Positions 34,584 to 43,702 of a DNA stretch of 64,000 nucleotides are shown in pieces (the first letter of the stretch is position 1; the number at the start of each line of letters is the position of its first letter). Location: positions 1,550,001 to 1,614,000 of the forward strand of contig NZ_CP075188.1 of NCBI RefSeq assembly GCF_020510525.1, read 5' to 3'. Position numbers and translations under genes: made by a program. The notes beneath the pieces were generated by a model. That model was not told the origin of the DNA, did not search any database, and saw only the letters and a program-made list of their open reading frames with translations. The stretch comes from Quatrionicoccus australiensis. Its GTDB lineage: Bacteria; Pseudomonadota; Gammaproteobacteria; Burkholderiales; Rhodocyclaceae.

Positions 34584-36788
34584 CTAAAATTTTCGCGGGG
34601 TGGAAAAGTATTCCCCGATCAACCGGTTCAGGTACGCAGCGGCGAAACTTGCGGCTGCTTCTGCGGCACTTCCTCCGGTGATGGCAGGGTTAAGCTCACG
34701 GATGAAAAATGGTGTGTCCCAGGAGGCGCCTTCCTGCATTGGAGCAAGCGTCAGTTTTTCTGCAGTACTAAGCCGTTCATTGCTTAGTGTTGTAAAAATC
34801 TCGGCCAGCCGGTAGTTGTCGAGCATGCCATCGGCTACTTTGGCGTCTTCCTGTTGGAGCTGATTGCTGATCCAGTGCATGGGAATGGCGGGGATGCGCC
34901 AGAAACGTACTTGTCGTATTACAAAATCCGCGTCGTTTCCAGCGTGTTGAGCAATTGTCGGTAAGAGTTCAATCGTTGGGCGGATATTGTCTGGTTCCGT
35001 TGCGAATTCCGTCAGTACTTCGTCAATTTTGGTCACCAGTTCGTCGTGTGTCACGGGGTGGTCAATCCGTTTGGTGTTGGTAAAGCAACGGAGGATGTCT
35101 TCGATTGTTTCATCCAGGGGGTGTGGCAGGTGCTTTGCGTGAGGCCAGAAGATGGCATCGCAATTGTCGATCGGTGCCCCGTTGCGCAATAGTTCGCTTG
35201 CGGAAATCTGAATGACCAGCGCTGTCGTGGCAGGGTCGAGAACAGATCGTTCAACTCGCCAGCCGAGAGATGGAGGACTTTGGGTTTGGCCGGGGGCGGT
35301 GGCATTGGCCAAATGAAGCGTGGCGATCAAGCCGTTTGATTCCAGGATATTTGCGATAGAACGGCATAGCTCATTGCCTTCCGATGGTGGGGCGACCACC
35401 AGAAAGGTCGGAATCCTGCCGGAAAGCCGCTTGGGCAGCAGGGTGCGCAGCGCCAGCGTGGCATCTCCGATGCCGGAGAGGCCGGGAGTGCAATTTACTT
35501 CGATGATGGCGCACGGGCTGTCTTTCCAGGAAACGGCGATATCCGAAGTCATGAAATCAATGCCCATTGCGTGGACGCGAAAGAGGCGAGCCACCTGGAT
35601 CGCCAATTCATGGTTGTCGGGATGAATGTTACGGGTGAGATTGGAGAGCGTGCCGCCTTGTGCCAGGTTGGCCTGACCTCTAAGGTAGATACATTGTCCC
35701 GCTTCCGGGATGGTGTCGAGCGACAAGCCGTCCTGCCCGTCGAGAAAGTCATGGAGCGCTTGGTCGACGAGGATGGGTTTGAGGTAACGGTCGGCGCTTC
35801 CCTTTTGTTCCATCCTCCGCCGGTTTTCGGCGTCAATCAATTGCCGGATTGGCGTTATCCCGTCGCCGAGTACATGGGGTGGCGTCCGCCGATAGGCTGA
35901 AAGCAGTTTGCCATTTATCACCAGCATGCGGTGGTCGAATCCATCGATCTGTCCCTCGACCATGATTGGAAAACCACCCGCCGAATGTGCGTAGTGAACC
36001 GCGCTGGTGATTTGCCTGGCATTCCGTATATTGGTTGTGATGCCTTTACCCTTGCCGAGCGTGATTGGCTTGATCACGCAGGGATATCCCAGTTGCCGTG
36101 CAACATGCTGTGCTTGCTCCGGATTGTAGGCGACTGCAGCGCGGGTGGTGGGCAACCCCATGCGATGCAGGAATTCGATCGTGCCCAGTTTGTCGATTGA
36201 CAGGCGCAGACCGCTCAGGCTGTCCAGTTCGTTGGCAATGCCAAAGCAATGAAGACCCCGCCTACCCTGGCCGAGCTGGTTTGTATTGGTCTGGATGCTG
36301 ACTGGCGTGAAACTGACTCTCTGGTTTCTGGCTGCGCGGTTCAGCAGGATGGTGACGCTATCGATGCTGTTTATGCGACGAGCCTGAAACAGCAGGTTAT
36401 GGATGGTTTCCTCACTCGGTGTCGGATACTCGCAGAGCGTCCTGAATACTGCGAGCAGGAGGGATATGCTGATCTGTGGATAGATATGGGCGAGGCATAC
36501 CCAGCTTGTCGAGTCGGTCGTTCCGTAATTCCAGTCAGGCGTGACCCAGCGGGTATGGAGGATGCTGCTCAGAATGCCGATGGCCTCGGCCAGGCCAACT
36601 GTTTCTTCGCCCTCGTATGCGGAGATTTCGCAGCCAATGGCAAGCAGATGACTGATCAGCGCCTTGATTTGGTAACGATACGGGAAGGCCGGAAAGGATA
36701 TTTCGACGGAAGGGCCGTGAAAGTGCGCGTTTGGTCCGAAATATTGCCGAAAACTTGGGGCGGTTTTGCTGAGATCGTGATTTTCCAT
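34584..36788 (-). CDS. CphA2-like cyanophycin-synthetase-related ATP-grasp ligase
   Basis: A 734-residue protein related to cyanophycin synthetase. An N-terminal region (about 1-190) precedes an ATP-grasp domain (about 195-450) with DKLGTIEFLHRMGLPTT, YPCVIKPITLGKGKGIT, VEGQIDGFDHRMLVINGKLL and IEVNCTPGL. The C-terminal part (from about 475) is a decayed Mur-ligase domain. FLVVAPPSEGNELCRSIANI aligns with the Mur P-loop region but the GTNGKTT motif is lost, and VLDPATTALVIQISASELLR aligns with a later Mur motif. One intact ATP site and shorter length match CphA2-type enzymes that act on beta-aspartyl-arginine, rather than CphA1. The substrate is inferred. Its codons are less GC-rich than its neighbours. 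Confidence 0.8.
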   Translation of the reverse strand: MENHDLSKTAPSFRQYFGPNAHFHGPSVEISFPAFPYRYQIKALISHLLAIGCEISAYEGEETVGLAEAIGILSSILHTRWVTPDWNYGTTDSTSWVCLAHIYPQISISLLLAVFRTLCEYPTPSEETIHNLLFQARRINSIDSVTILLNRAARNQRVSFTPVSIQTNTNQLGQGRRGLHCFGIANELDSLSGLRLSIDKLGTIEFLHRMGLPTTRAAVAYNPEQAQHVARQLGYPCVIKPITLGKGKGITTNIRNARQITSAVHYAHSAGGFPIMVEGQIDGFDHRMLVINGKLLSAYRRTPPHVLGDGITPIRQLIDAENRRRMEQKGSADRYLKPILVDQALHDFLDGQDGLSLDTIPEAGQCIYLRGQANLAQGGTLSNLTRNIHPDNHELAIQVARLFRVHAMGIDFMTSDIAVSWKDSPCAIIEVNCTPGLSGIGDATLALRTLLPKRLSGRIPTFLVVAPPSEGNELCRSIANILESNGLIATLHLANATAPGQTQSPPSLGWRVERSVLDPATTALVIQISASELLRNGAPIDNCDAIFWPHAKHLPHPLDETIEDILRCFTNTKRIDHPVTHDELVTKIDEVLTEFATEPDNIRPTIELLPTIAQHAGNDADFVIRQVRFWRIPAIPMHWISNQLQQEDAKVADGMLDNYRLAEIFTTLSNERLSTAEKLTLAPMQEGASWDTPFFIRELNPAITGGSAAEAAASFAAAYLNRLIGEYFSTPRKF

Positions 36789-37303
36789 GGATTTGTGGTG
36801 CTCATATACCTTTGTTCGTGAAGCCGGTCAGGTTGGCTGGGTTCAGCCGCCGCGCATCTTGCTGGTCTTGCCATGGGGCATCCAGTAGAGCATCTTGGCT
36901 TCGCGCCGGGTTTGTTTGCGTAGCGAGGAGTTCCCCTGTTTGCTGTTGATCGGGATTTGTGGACACGATGCTATCAAATAGCTGGACATCCGATCAGTAT
37001 GCAATTGCGCTATGTGACTGCTTGGCTTTGAAAGCTGCCTCAAGAACACGTTTTGACCGAAGGACTGCAGAGGGGCGTAAGCAGTCTCTCAACTCTGCCC
37101 AATCGAGTCGATAACTCCCCGCCCGCCAACAACCCCGATGCAGCCGTCGCCTTGAAGCACCGGTACAGCCCGTTGCAATCGGTTACTTGAAAACGCCCGT
37201 GGCCGCCCGTATCTTCCTGCTGTGGCCGCGGTTCGTTTGCCGGCCCGACATCCATCCACCCAGCCAGCGCCAGGCATCCTGCGCCGGCAAGCCTCAGGTA
37301 GCC
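36789..37303. other. Intergenic region with possible short peptide frame
   Basis: This 515-bp stretch has no clear gene. On the minus strand, 36843-36989 holds an open frame ending MLYWMPHGKTSKMRGG, whose last about 25 codons use host-like GC-rich codons. It lies 54 bp upstream of the CphA2-like gene on the same strand and may be a gene remnant or a small peptide. Nothing recognisable was seen in 37050-37303. Confidence 0.3.
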
Positions 37304-37579
37304 ATGATCACCATCCAGACCAGTTCGCTGAATCCCTTCCAGAAAGTTGTTGCCACGCTGCTTGGTCTTGCGACGCTGGTGCTTGGCGTGATGTTTTCCG
37401 TCGTGCTGATTCCGGTCGTGGCCTTGCTCGGCGCCATTGGTGTCGGTTATTTCTGGTGGAAGACGCGGGCGCTGCGCAAGGCGATGGCGGATATCCGCAG
37501 CCAGCGCGACGCGGACATCATCGAGGGCGAAGCGGTCGTCGTGCGCGAATACCGGGAAGTCCGCCGCCTCGAGAACTGA
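37304..37579 (+). CDS. Small membrane protein, unknown function
   Basis: A 91-residue protein with two closely spaced membrane segments (VVATLLGLATLVLGVMFSVV and PVVALLGAIGVGYFW) and a charged C-terminal tail (ADIIEGEAVVVREYREV). The hydrophobic-then-EGE(A/Y) tail pattern is common in small proteobacterial membrane proteins of unknown role. Its stop abuts the convergent tag stop codon. Confidence 0.75.
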   Translation: MITIQTSSLNPFQKVVATLLGLATLVLGVMFSVVLIPVVALLGAIGVGYFWWKTRALRKAMADIRSQRDADIIEGEAVVVREYREVRRLEN

Positions 37580-38152
37580 TCAGTTCTTGCTCTGCTGCAC
37601 TTCAGCGTGGCGCGGGCAAGTGGTCAGGTGGTCGTTGACCATGCCGCAGGATTGCATGAAGGCGTAGCAGATGGTCGAGCCGACGAACTTGAAGCCGGCC
37701 TTGGCGAGCGCCTTGCTCATTGCATCCGATTCCGGCGTGCGGGCCGGCACCTCGCTCAGCGCCGACCGCTGATTCTGGATCGGCTGGCCGCCGACGAAAC
37801 TCCACAGGAAGTCCGAGAAGCTTTGCCCGTCGGCGCTCAGCGCCAGGAAGGCCTGCGCGTTGCGGATCGCGGCGGCGACCTTGAGCCGGTTGCGCACGAT
37901 GCCCGGATCGGCGAGCAGGGCGGCGACCTTGGCTTCGTCGTAGGCCGCAATTTTGACCGGGTCGAAGTCGTCGAAAACGCGTCGGTAGTGTTCGCGCTTT
38001 TTCAGGATGGTCGCCCACGACAGGCCGGCCTGGGCGCCTTCGAGCAGCAATAGTCCGAACAGCGCCTGGTCGTCGCGCAGCGGCACGCCCCATTCCTGGT
38101 CATGATATTGGCGGTAGAGGTCGAAACCTTCACACCAGGGACAACGTTGCAT
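37580..38152 (-). CDS. tag: DNA-3-methyladenine glycosylase I
   Basis: A 190-residue base-excision repair enzyme with MQRCPWCEGFDLYRQYHDQE, LEGAQAGLSWATILKKREHY and FKFVGSTICYAFMQSCGMVN. The zinc ligands expected for Tag (Cys near residue 4, His near 17, and C-terminal His and Cys in DHLTTCPRH) are present. It removes 3-methyladenine from alkylated DNA. Confidence 0.95.
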   Translation of the reverse strand: MQRCPWCEGFDLYRQYHDQEWGVPLRDDQALFGLLLLEGAQAGLSWATILKKREHYRRVFDDFDPVKIAAYDEAKVAALLADPGIVRNRLKVAAAIRNAQAFLALSADGQSFSDFLWSFVGGQPIQNQRSALSEVPARTPESDAMSKALAKAGFKFVGSTICYAFMQSCGMVNDHLTTCPRHAEVQQSKN

Positions 38153-38181
38153 GGTTTCGCCTCCGTGATTTTTGCCTGTTT

Positions 38182-38199
38182 GCAGCGGTCGACCGCTGC
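38182..38199. repeat. 18-bp perfect palindrome with GGTCGACC core
   Basis: GCAGCGGTCGACCGCTGC lies between tag and the rhomboid gene. It shares its GGTCGACC core with a 16-bp palindrome at 55183-55198 and with many coding sites in the window. Confidence 0.7.
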
Positions 38200-38206
38200 G
38201 CCAGCG

Positions 38207-40081
38207 CTATTTTGCCGCCGATTTGCCTTTTTTCTTCGCTTCTTCGAGTTGGCTGGCAAAACGTTGCGTCTCCTCCTCGAGTTCCTTCTCGATCTCGGCC
38301 ATGCGTGCCGGGTCGGCTGGCTCGGGCTTGTCGCTGCCTTCGCGGTAAATCGACTGCATCGCCAGTGATTCGAGCAGCAACTCGGTGATGCGCGCGCTGC
38401 TCTCGATCAGCGGGCGGCGCGGGTCGTTCGGCGGGAGGTAGGCCTGCTTCAGGTCCGGCAGGACCTTGGCAAACATCGGGGCGAAGACGCTGCGGCTGCG
38501 GTCGTCGGCTTCCCTTTCGGTCAACTTGCCGGCGCGCAGGTTTTCCTGCTCGGCCTTGAGCGCCTGCATGGCTGCGTCAAAACCTTGCAGGCCGCGCATG
38601 GTCACGGCGCTGCTGGCAAACAGGCGGTGCATGTCGACTGCTGCCGGCGGCGCCAGGCTGGCCAGTCCGGTGGTGACGACGGTGATAATGGCCAGCGCGA
38701 CAAGGGCGCGCTGACGGAAGCTGCGGGCAAAGTGCTCGCTGTCGAAACGCTCGGGCAGGATAAAGGCGAGCAGGCAACCACCGAGCAGGCCGCCAACGTG
38801 GGCCGCATTGTCGATGCCCGGATGCGTGAAGCCCTGCAGCAACGAGTAGCAAACGAAAAATCCGATGCCGCTCAGGGTTGGTTTGCTGAAAGTGGCAGGC
38901 AACTGCTGGCGATGCTGGTAAATGCCGACCAGCAGGGCGCCGGCGATGCCGAAGACGGCGCCTGAGGCGCCGACCGAAACGGCCTGCTGCGCAGCAAAGA
39001 ACAGGCTGAGCACGCTGCCGGTCAGGCCCGAACCGAGGTAGATCAGGAGAAACAGGCGGTGGCCGTAGATGCGCTCGACGGTGATGCCGATGCTGGCCAG
39101 CCCGAGCATGTTCATGAACAGGTGCATCACGCCGTTGTGCATGAAGGTGGAAGAAAGCAGGCGCCACCATTCGCCGCGCTGGACTTCGGAGGCGGCATTG
39201 CCGCCCCAGAGAAGCAATTGCTCGCTCGGCGTCTTCAGGATGCCGGCGCCGTTGAGCAGGGTCAGGCCCCAGAGCAGCACGTTGGCGGCGACCAGCAGCC
39301 AGGTGACCCAGGGCGTCGGGGTGAAGGACTTGAGCTTTTCCTGGAACAGTCTTTCTTCGGCCAGCGGGTTGGCCTGGGGCGTGGCGTCCGGCGTGTTGCC
39401 GCGGGCCTGTTGCTGGCAACGGCTCACCGCCTCGAACAGCTTTTCCTGCGTGGCCGGTTCAAAGCCGCTGAGGGCGATGGCCGGCCGGGCGGCGTTGGTC
39501 CCGGTCCAGAAGTCGCGCTGGTTTTTGCGCCCCGGCGCTTCGCCCAGCTGGAACAGGAGCTGGCGCACGCCCTGGCTGGCTTCCAGTGTGATGCCATCGA
39601 TTTCCAGCCAGTCGAGGCGCTTGTCCTTGCCCCGGAACAGGGGCGATTCGATGCCCTGGCGATCGAGGCGAACGTAGGCTTCCTCGCCGGAAAGCTGGCG
39701 CCGCAGGTACCAGTCAATCGAGATGGCAATGGTGAGTGTGATGATCAGCGTGATGCCAAGACTGCCTGGCGTTGTCTTGCCGCCCGAAAAAGCCGTGAAG
39801 GCGATGACTGCAAGCATCGTCAGCCAGAAAATGCCGCGTGTTTTGCCGAGCTGGCTCTTTTTCGAGGGGAGGAAGGTTTCGCTGTAGCCGTCGGGGATCA
39901 GGTTGTTTGGTGCAGCCTTTTCAGCATTTTCTTGCACTTGATCGGTGGCGGAATCTGCCGGCTGCTGTGCAGCCAGGTCGGCCGCGAGGTTTTCCGGAGC
40001 AAAGTCGGCATTGAGCCGGTTGAGGGCCTGTTCGCGCAGGCGTTCGGCAGTTTGCCGGCTGGCAATGGGGGCAGAGTGCAT
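38207..40081 (-). CDS. Rhomboid-family intramembrane serine protease
   Basis: A 624-residue membrane protein. About 250 N-terminal residues are soluble or membrane-anchored (two hydrophobic segments near 95-140). The rhomboid core lies at about 260-470, with the catalytic serine in GASGAVFG and histidine in AAHVGGLLGG. FMHNGVMHLFMNMLGL is the conserved H-x-x-x-N region. A further transmembrane segment and a charged tail follow. Rhomboids cut substrates within the membrane. The long N-terminal region distinguishes it from the E. coli GlpG layout. Confidence 0.92.
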   Translation of the reverse strand: MHSAPIASRQTAERLREQALNRLNADFAPENLAADLAAQQPADSATDQVQENAEKAAPNNLIPDGYSETFLPSKKSQLGKTRGIFWLTMLAVIAFTAFSGGKTTPGSLGITLIITLTIAISIDWYLRRQLSGEEAYVRLDRQGIESPLFRGKDKRLDWLEIDGITLEASQGVRQLLFQLGEAPGRKNQRDFWTGTNAARPAIALSGFEPATQEKLFEAVSRCQQQARGNTPDATPQANPLAEERLFQEKLKSFTPTPWVTWLLVAANVLLWGLTLLNGAGILKTPSEQLLLWGGNAASEVQRGEWWRLLSSTFMHNGVMHLFMNMLGLASIGITVERIYGHRLFLLIYLGSGLTGSVLSLFFAAQQAVSVGASGAVFGIAGALLVGIYQHRQQLPATFSKPTLSGIGFFVCYSLLQGFTHPGIDNAAHVGGLLGGCLLAFILPERFDSEHFARSFRQRALVALAIITVVTTGLASLAPPAAVDMHRLFASSAVTMRGLQGFDAAMQALKAEQENLRAGKLTEREADDRSRSVFAPMFAKVLPDLKQAYLPPNDPRRPLIESSARITELLLESLAMQSIYREGSDKPEPADPARMAEIEKELEEETQRFASQLEEAKKKGKSAAK

Positions 40082-40178
40082 GGTTCGATTGTCCGGATCG
40101 CTGGATTAGTGATTCGGGATAATCATACAGCATGTCCTGTCCGGGCCTTCGTCAGCCCTGCGTCGAGCTGCAGGTGAC

Positions 40179-40922
40179 TTAGCGATGTCGTGTGTTCGCT
40201 TTTTTGCAGAGCGTCAGGTTGTGCCAGGTGGCTTTGGCGACTTCTATGTAGTTGTCGTGATCACAGGGCGGCAGGCCAAGGTCGTCTGCATCCACCGCTT
40301 TGGCGGCGCGTGTGGCGGCAAGTGTTGTCAGGCAGGCGGCGGGTTTGCCGTCATGAAACTGGGCCAAAGCGAGATCGTTTCTGACCGCGTCGATTTCTAC
40401 CCAGTTCATGAACTCGCCACATGCGGCCAGCAGTTGCGCCAACTTTTCGCTGGCTGCGGCGAACTGGCGGGCGCGGTACAGTTCAAGAAAGGCCTTGCGG
40501 CCTGCCTGTTGTGCCTGATGCGTGCACCGGGCCGGCAGCGTTTTGTAGATGCCGGCGAATCCGGCGCGCGCACCACAGTAGTTGCGACATTCTTCCTCGG
40601 TGATCGGCTCGACGGCGATCTGCCCCCCGCGCTGCCGGAATGCGATCCTGCAGCGGGCGGCATTGTCATCCTCCTGCCAGGCGTCGGCGATTCCGGTGGT
40701 GCCATGGATGACGCCGGATACTGCGCAGAGATGGCAGTTGCCGCCCATGCTTTCGATGTCGAAACGGGTCCGGGCGGATGCATCGGTCGTGATGCTCAGC
40801 GTTCCCCAGTCGCCGGCCGGCACGTAATGGCCGGGAGCAATGTCGCTTGCTGTTTCGCCGGCGCTGCCGAGACTGGAAAGCAGCAGCGTAGCCAAGCCGA
40901 GTGCAAGCTGTTGCCAGTTCAT
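40179..40922 (-). CDS. Secreted hypothetical cysteine-containing protein
   Basis: A 247-residue exported protein of unknown function. A signal peptide is visible (NWQQLALGLATLLLSSLGSA). The mature part has eight or so cysteines (for example GGNCHLCAV, EEECRNYCG) and helical repeats near the end. No known domain was recognised. The ATG at 40922 is preferred as it gives a clean signal peptide; an in-frame ATG lies at 40946. It lies 34 bp downstream of ovoA. Confidence 0.65.
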   Translation of the reverse strand: MNWQQLALGLATLLLSSLGSAGETASDIAPGHYVPAGDWGTLSITTDASARTRFDIESMGGNCHLCAVSGVIHGTTGIADAWQEDDNAARCRIAFRQRGGQIAVEPITEEECRNYCGARAGFAGIYKTLPARCTHQAQQAGRKAFLELYRARQFAAASEKLAQLLAACGEFMNWVEIDAVRNDLALAQFHDGKPAACLTTLAATRAAKAVDADDLGLPPCDHDNYIEVAKATWHNLTLCKKANTRHR

Positions 40923-40956
40923 CGGAAAAACGCCGCTACGCGCCATGAGCTGCGGC

Positions 40957-43065
40957 TCAGCGGCGTTCCCAGATCGTCACTTCGGCCAGCGTGTGCTGGA
41001 ACTTGCGTTTCGTTTCGCGGATCACGAAGGGCACTTCAAGCGGTCCGTTCACCAGCCGGAAGTGTTCGCCCAGCATGGCTTTCAGGCCATCGAGCGTGGT
41101 CAGGTTCTCGCCGTCCTTCTTGAAGCCGCCGATCCACTCCTCGCGTTTGGTGTGTTCTTCCAGCCAGGTGTAGGGCGAGGTCAGCATGAGCAGGCCGCCG
41201 GGGTTGAGGCGTTCGTGCACGCTTTCCAGGAAGCGGGCCGGGCTGTACAGGCGGTCGATCAGGTTGGCGGCGAGGATCAGGTCGTAGCCGGTGAAGATGG
41301 GCTTGAGGTTGCAGGCGTCGCCCTGGAAGAACTCGACCTTGCCGGCGACGCTTGCCAGATCGTGTTCGGCCAGGCTGCATTCCTTGTGGCTGAGCAGCTC
41401 GCCTTCATCGACCAGGGTGTAGCCGAGCCGGCCCTGTTCGATCAGTTGCGTGCCGATGCCGATGAAACGGGCCGAGAAATCGATGCCGGTGACCTTGTTG
41501 AAATGGCGCGCCAGCTCGAAGCTGGCACGGCCGGTGGCGCAGCCGAGGTCGAGGGCCTTGCCGGCCGGCTTGTTACCCATGGCGCTGATCGCCATGCGGG
41601 CCAGGGTCAGCGGGAAGTTGGGCACGCCGTAGTATTCGGCGCCGTAGTGGAATTCTATGTACTCGGAGACCAGGCGGTCGGTTTCGTAATGCGAGGCCGG
41701 GCGGCCGGCTGGCGCGTCGCTGACGACATAACGGAAACCGGCGTGCTGGAAGAAGTGGCGGCGGAAGGCGTAGCGCGAAACCGGCGCGGCTTCGTTGCCG
41801 CAGGAAATCCACGAGCCGCCCTTGATCAGGTTGTGGCGGTCGTCGAAGGTTGGTGTCGTGAAATCGTCGTAGCAGGGATGGACTTCGAAACCCGGGAGCG
41901 GGTAAATCGGCGTTTCCAGCCATTGCCAGACGTTGCCGATCACATCGAAGAGCGGGCCGTGCGCGTAGCGGTCGACCGCGCAACTGGAGGCAAAATGCGC
42001 CAGTCCGAGATTGGCATCCGGGCCGTCGCCGGGCAGGTCGGGGACGCCGGCGAACAGGCGCAGCGCCTGCCATTCGTCTTCGGTCGGCAGACGTACCGGC
42101 TGGTTGGTCTGGCGGGCCAGCCAGTTGCAGAAGGCCTTGGCCTCGTGCTGGTTGGTTTCGACCGGCCAGTTCCAGGGCATCGGCACTTCTTCGAGCATCA
42201 GGCGCAGGCGCCACTGGCGGCCCTGGCGGATCCAGAAAGTCGGCTGTTCCGCCTGGGCAAAAGTTTTCCAGGCGCGGCCTTCTTCCGTCCACAGCGCATC
42301 GTCGGCATAGCCGCCGGCCTCGACGAAGGCGAGGAATTCCTGGTTGGAGACGAGATGGCGGCTGGCCTGGAAGTTACCGGTCGACGCCGGGTGGCGGCCG
42401 AATTCGTTGTCCCAGCCGTAGATTTGCGGCTCGCTGCGGTCGCGGCCAAGGCGGAAACTGGCGGCGGGGATATCGACCAGGGTGTTTTGCGGCGCCAGGC
42501 TGCTCTCGCGGCAGGGTTCCCAGTCCGGGTGCGGCTGCACGTAGTCGAGCCGGTGCTGGCGGATCAACACCGACGAGGTTTCGAGATGGATGCGTTCGTG
42601 CTCGATGCCCATCAGGATCACCCACCACGGGTTGTCCCAGTTGATCGGCAGGCTGAGCGTTTTGCTCCGGATCAGGTGGTCGACCGTCTGGCGCACCTGC
42701 TTGCGGTAGGCGCGCACCGCGGCTACGGTCGGCCAGTCGTAACGCGCGTCGTTGAGATCATCCCAGCTCATTTCATCGACGCCGATGGCGAACATCGACT
42801 CGAATTGCGGATTGATGCGTTCTTCAAGCAGGCCGGCCAGTACCAGCTTGTTGATGAAGAAGGTTGCGGTGTGGCCGAAGTAGAAGATCAGCGGATGGCG
42901 CAGCGCGATCGGCTTGACGGTATAGGCCGCATCGTCCTTGAGCACCTCGAACAGTTGCTCGTAGCGGTCGAAGGTGGCGTGAAAGTAAGCGAGGATCTGC
43001 TGCCGCATCGACTCGGCATCGCTACCGGTCAACCGTGGCGTTTGGGGAAAAATGGGCTGGGACAT
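40957..43065 (-). CDS. ovoA: 5-histidylcysteine sulfoxide synthase / mercaptohistidine methyltransferase (OvoA)
   Basis: A 702-residue bifunctional ovothiol enzyme. The N-terminal DinB-like region has the iron motif HERIH-L-E (about residues 155-161). An FGE-sulfatase domain covers about 200-430 (GWDNEFGRHPASTG, LPTEDEWQALRLFAG, NLIKGGSWISCGNEAAP, SRYAFRRHFF). A C-terminal SAM methyltransferase begins about residue 500 (ALDLGCATGRASFELARHF). OvoA joins histidine and cysteine through a sulfoxide and then N-methylates the imidazole. The fused methyltransferase separates it from EgtB. The ATG at 43065 fits the family. The C-S lyase partner (OvoB) was not recognised in the window. Confidence 0.93.
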   Translation of the reverse strand: MSQPIFPQTPRLTGSDAESMRQQILAYFHATFDRYEQLFEVLKDDAAYTVKPIALRHPLIFYFGHTATFFINKLVLAGLLEERINPQFESMFAIGVDEMSWDDLNDARYDWPTVAAVRAYRKQVRQTVDHLIRSKTLSLPINWDNPWWVILMGIEHERIHLETSSVLIRQHRLDYVQPHPDWEPCRESSLAPQNTLVDIPAASFRLGRDRSEPQIYGWDNEFGRHPASTGNFQASRHLVSNQEFLAFVEAGGYADDALWTEEGRAWKTFAQAEQPTFWIRQGRQWRLRLMLEEVPMPWNWPVETNQHEAKAFCNWLARQTNQPVRLPTEDEWQALRLFAGVPDLPGDGPDANLGLAHFASSCAVDRYAHGPLFDVIGNVWQWLETPIYPLPGFEVHPCYDDFTTPTFDDRHNLIKGGSWISCGNEAAPVSRYAFRRHFFQHAGFRYVVSDAPAGRPASHYETDRLVSEYIEFHYGAEYYGVPNFPLTLARMAISAMGNKPAGKALDLGCATGRASFELARHFNKVTGIDFSARFIGIGTQLIEQGRLGYTLVDEGELLSHKECSLAEHDLASVAGKVEFFQGDACNLKPIFTGYDLILAANLIDRLYSPARFLESVHERLNPGGLLMLTSPYTWLEEHTKREEWIGGFKKDGENLTTLDGLKAMLGEHFRLVNGPLEVPFVIRETKRKFQHTLAEVTIWERR

Positions 43066-43094
43066 ACGATTTCCGGATGAATTCGTTGTTTGAT

Positions 43095-43646
43095 TCACAG
43101 GGGCGACAAGGTGGCGACGACCTTGCCCGGTTCGATGCGCACCGAGCGCAGCAGCCAGCGCGCCGCCAGTTCCTGGGCGTTGCCGTTTTCGCGCAGGGTA
43201 TAGACCGGCTTGCTGCGAAAGTAGGTGGTGATCAGTGAATTGACCACGCGGCGGGCGGAGGCTTCCGACTCGCGGGGCAGGGCCAGGGATTCGACCGTGT
43301 CGATGACGGGGTTTTCCAGGAAGAAGGCTTTGGCGTTGTCGTCGTAGCGGATGCCGGCGTTGCCGGTGACATCGACCGGTACCGCCGGGTTGCCCAGCAG
43401 GGCGATATTGACGCGGGCGCTGATGCCGACGCGGTTTTCCGGTGTGCCAAGCACGATGTGCGGCGCTTCGGCCAGGGCCACGGTCATCAGGCCGCCGTAA
43501 TTGCGCGCCTGGGTGCCCGATTTGGCGAGTGCGTTCTGGATCTGCGCTTCTGAGAAGGCAATTTCCCGATCGAGAAAGCCGGCCAGTGCGCTTGAGGCAT
43601 AGCCGAGCAGGGCAGCAAGAAGAAAAGTGGCGATTTTCTGTTTCAT
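43095..43646 (-). CDS. DUF1439 exported protein
   Basis: A 183-residue exported protein with a signal peptide (KIATFLLAALLGYASSALAG), matching DUF1439 by ALAKSGTQARNYGGLM, AEAPHIVLGTPENRVGISA and the C-terminal hydrophobic strand region. The family is predicted periplasmic or lipid-binding; no role is established. The ATG at 43646 is chosen by the signal peptide. It sits about 30 bp upstream of ovoA on the same strand. Confidence 0.82.
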   Translation of the reverse strand: MKQKIATFLLAALLGYASSALAGFLDREIAFSEAQIQNALAKSGTQARNYGGLMTVALAEAPHIVLGTPENRVGISARVNIALLGNPAVPVDVTGNAGIRYDDNAKAFFLENPVIDTVESLALPRESEASARRVVNSLITTYFRSKPVYTLRENGNAQELAARWLLRSVRIEPGKVVATLSPL

Positions 43647-43702
43647 GAAAGGGCAGGGCGGCACAAAGTCGCAGTCTAGCAGGGCGTGCGGACGAACTGT
43701 AT

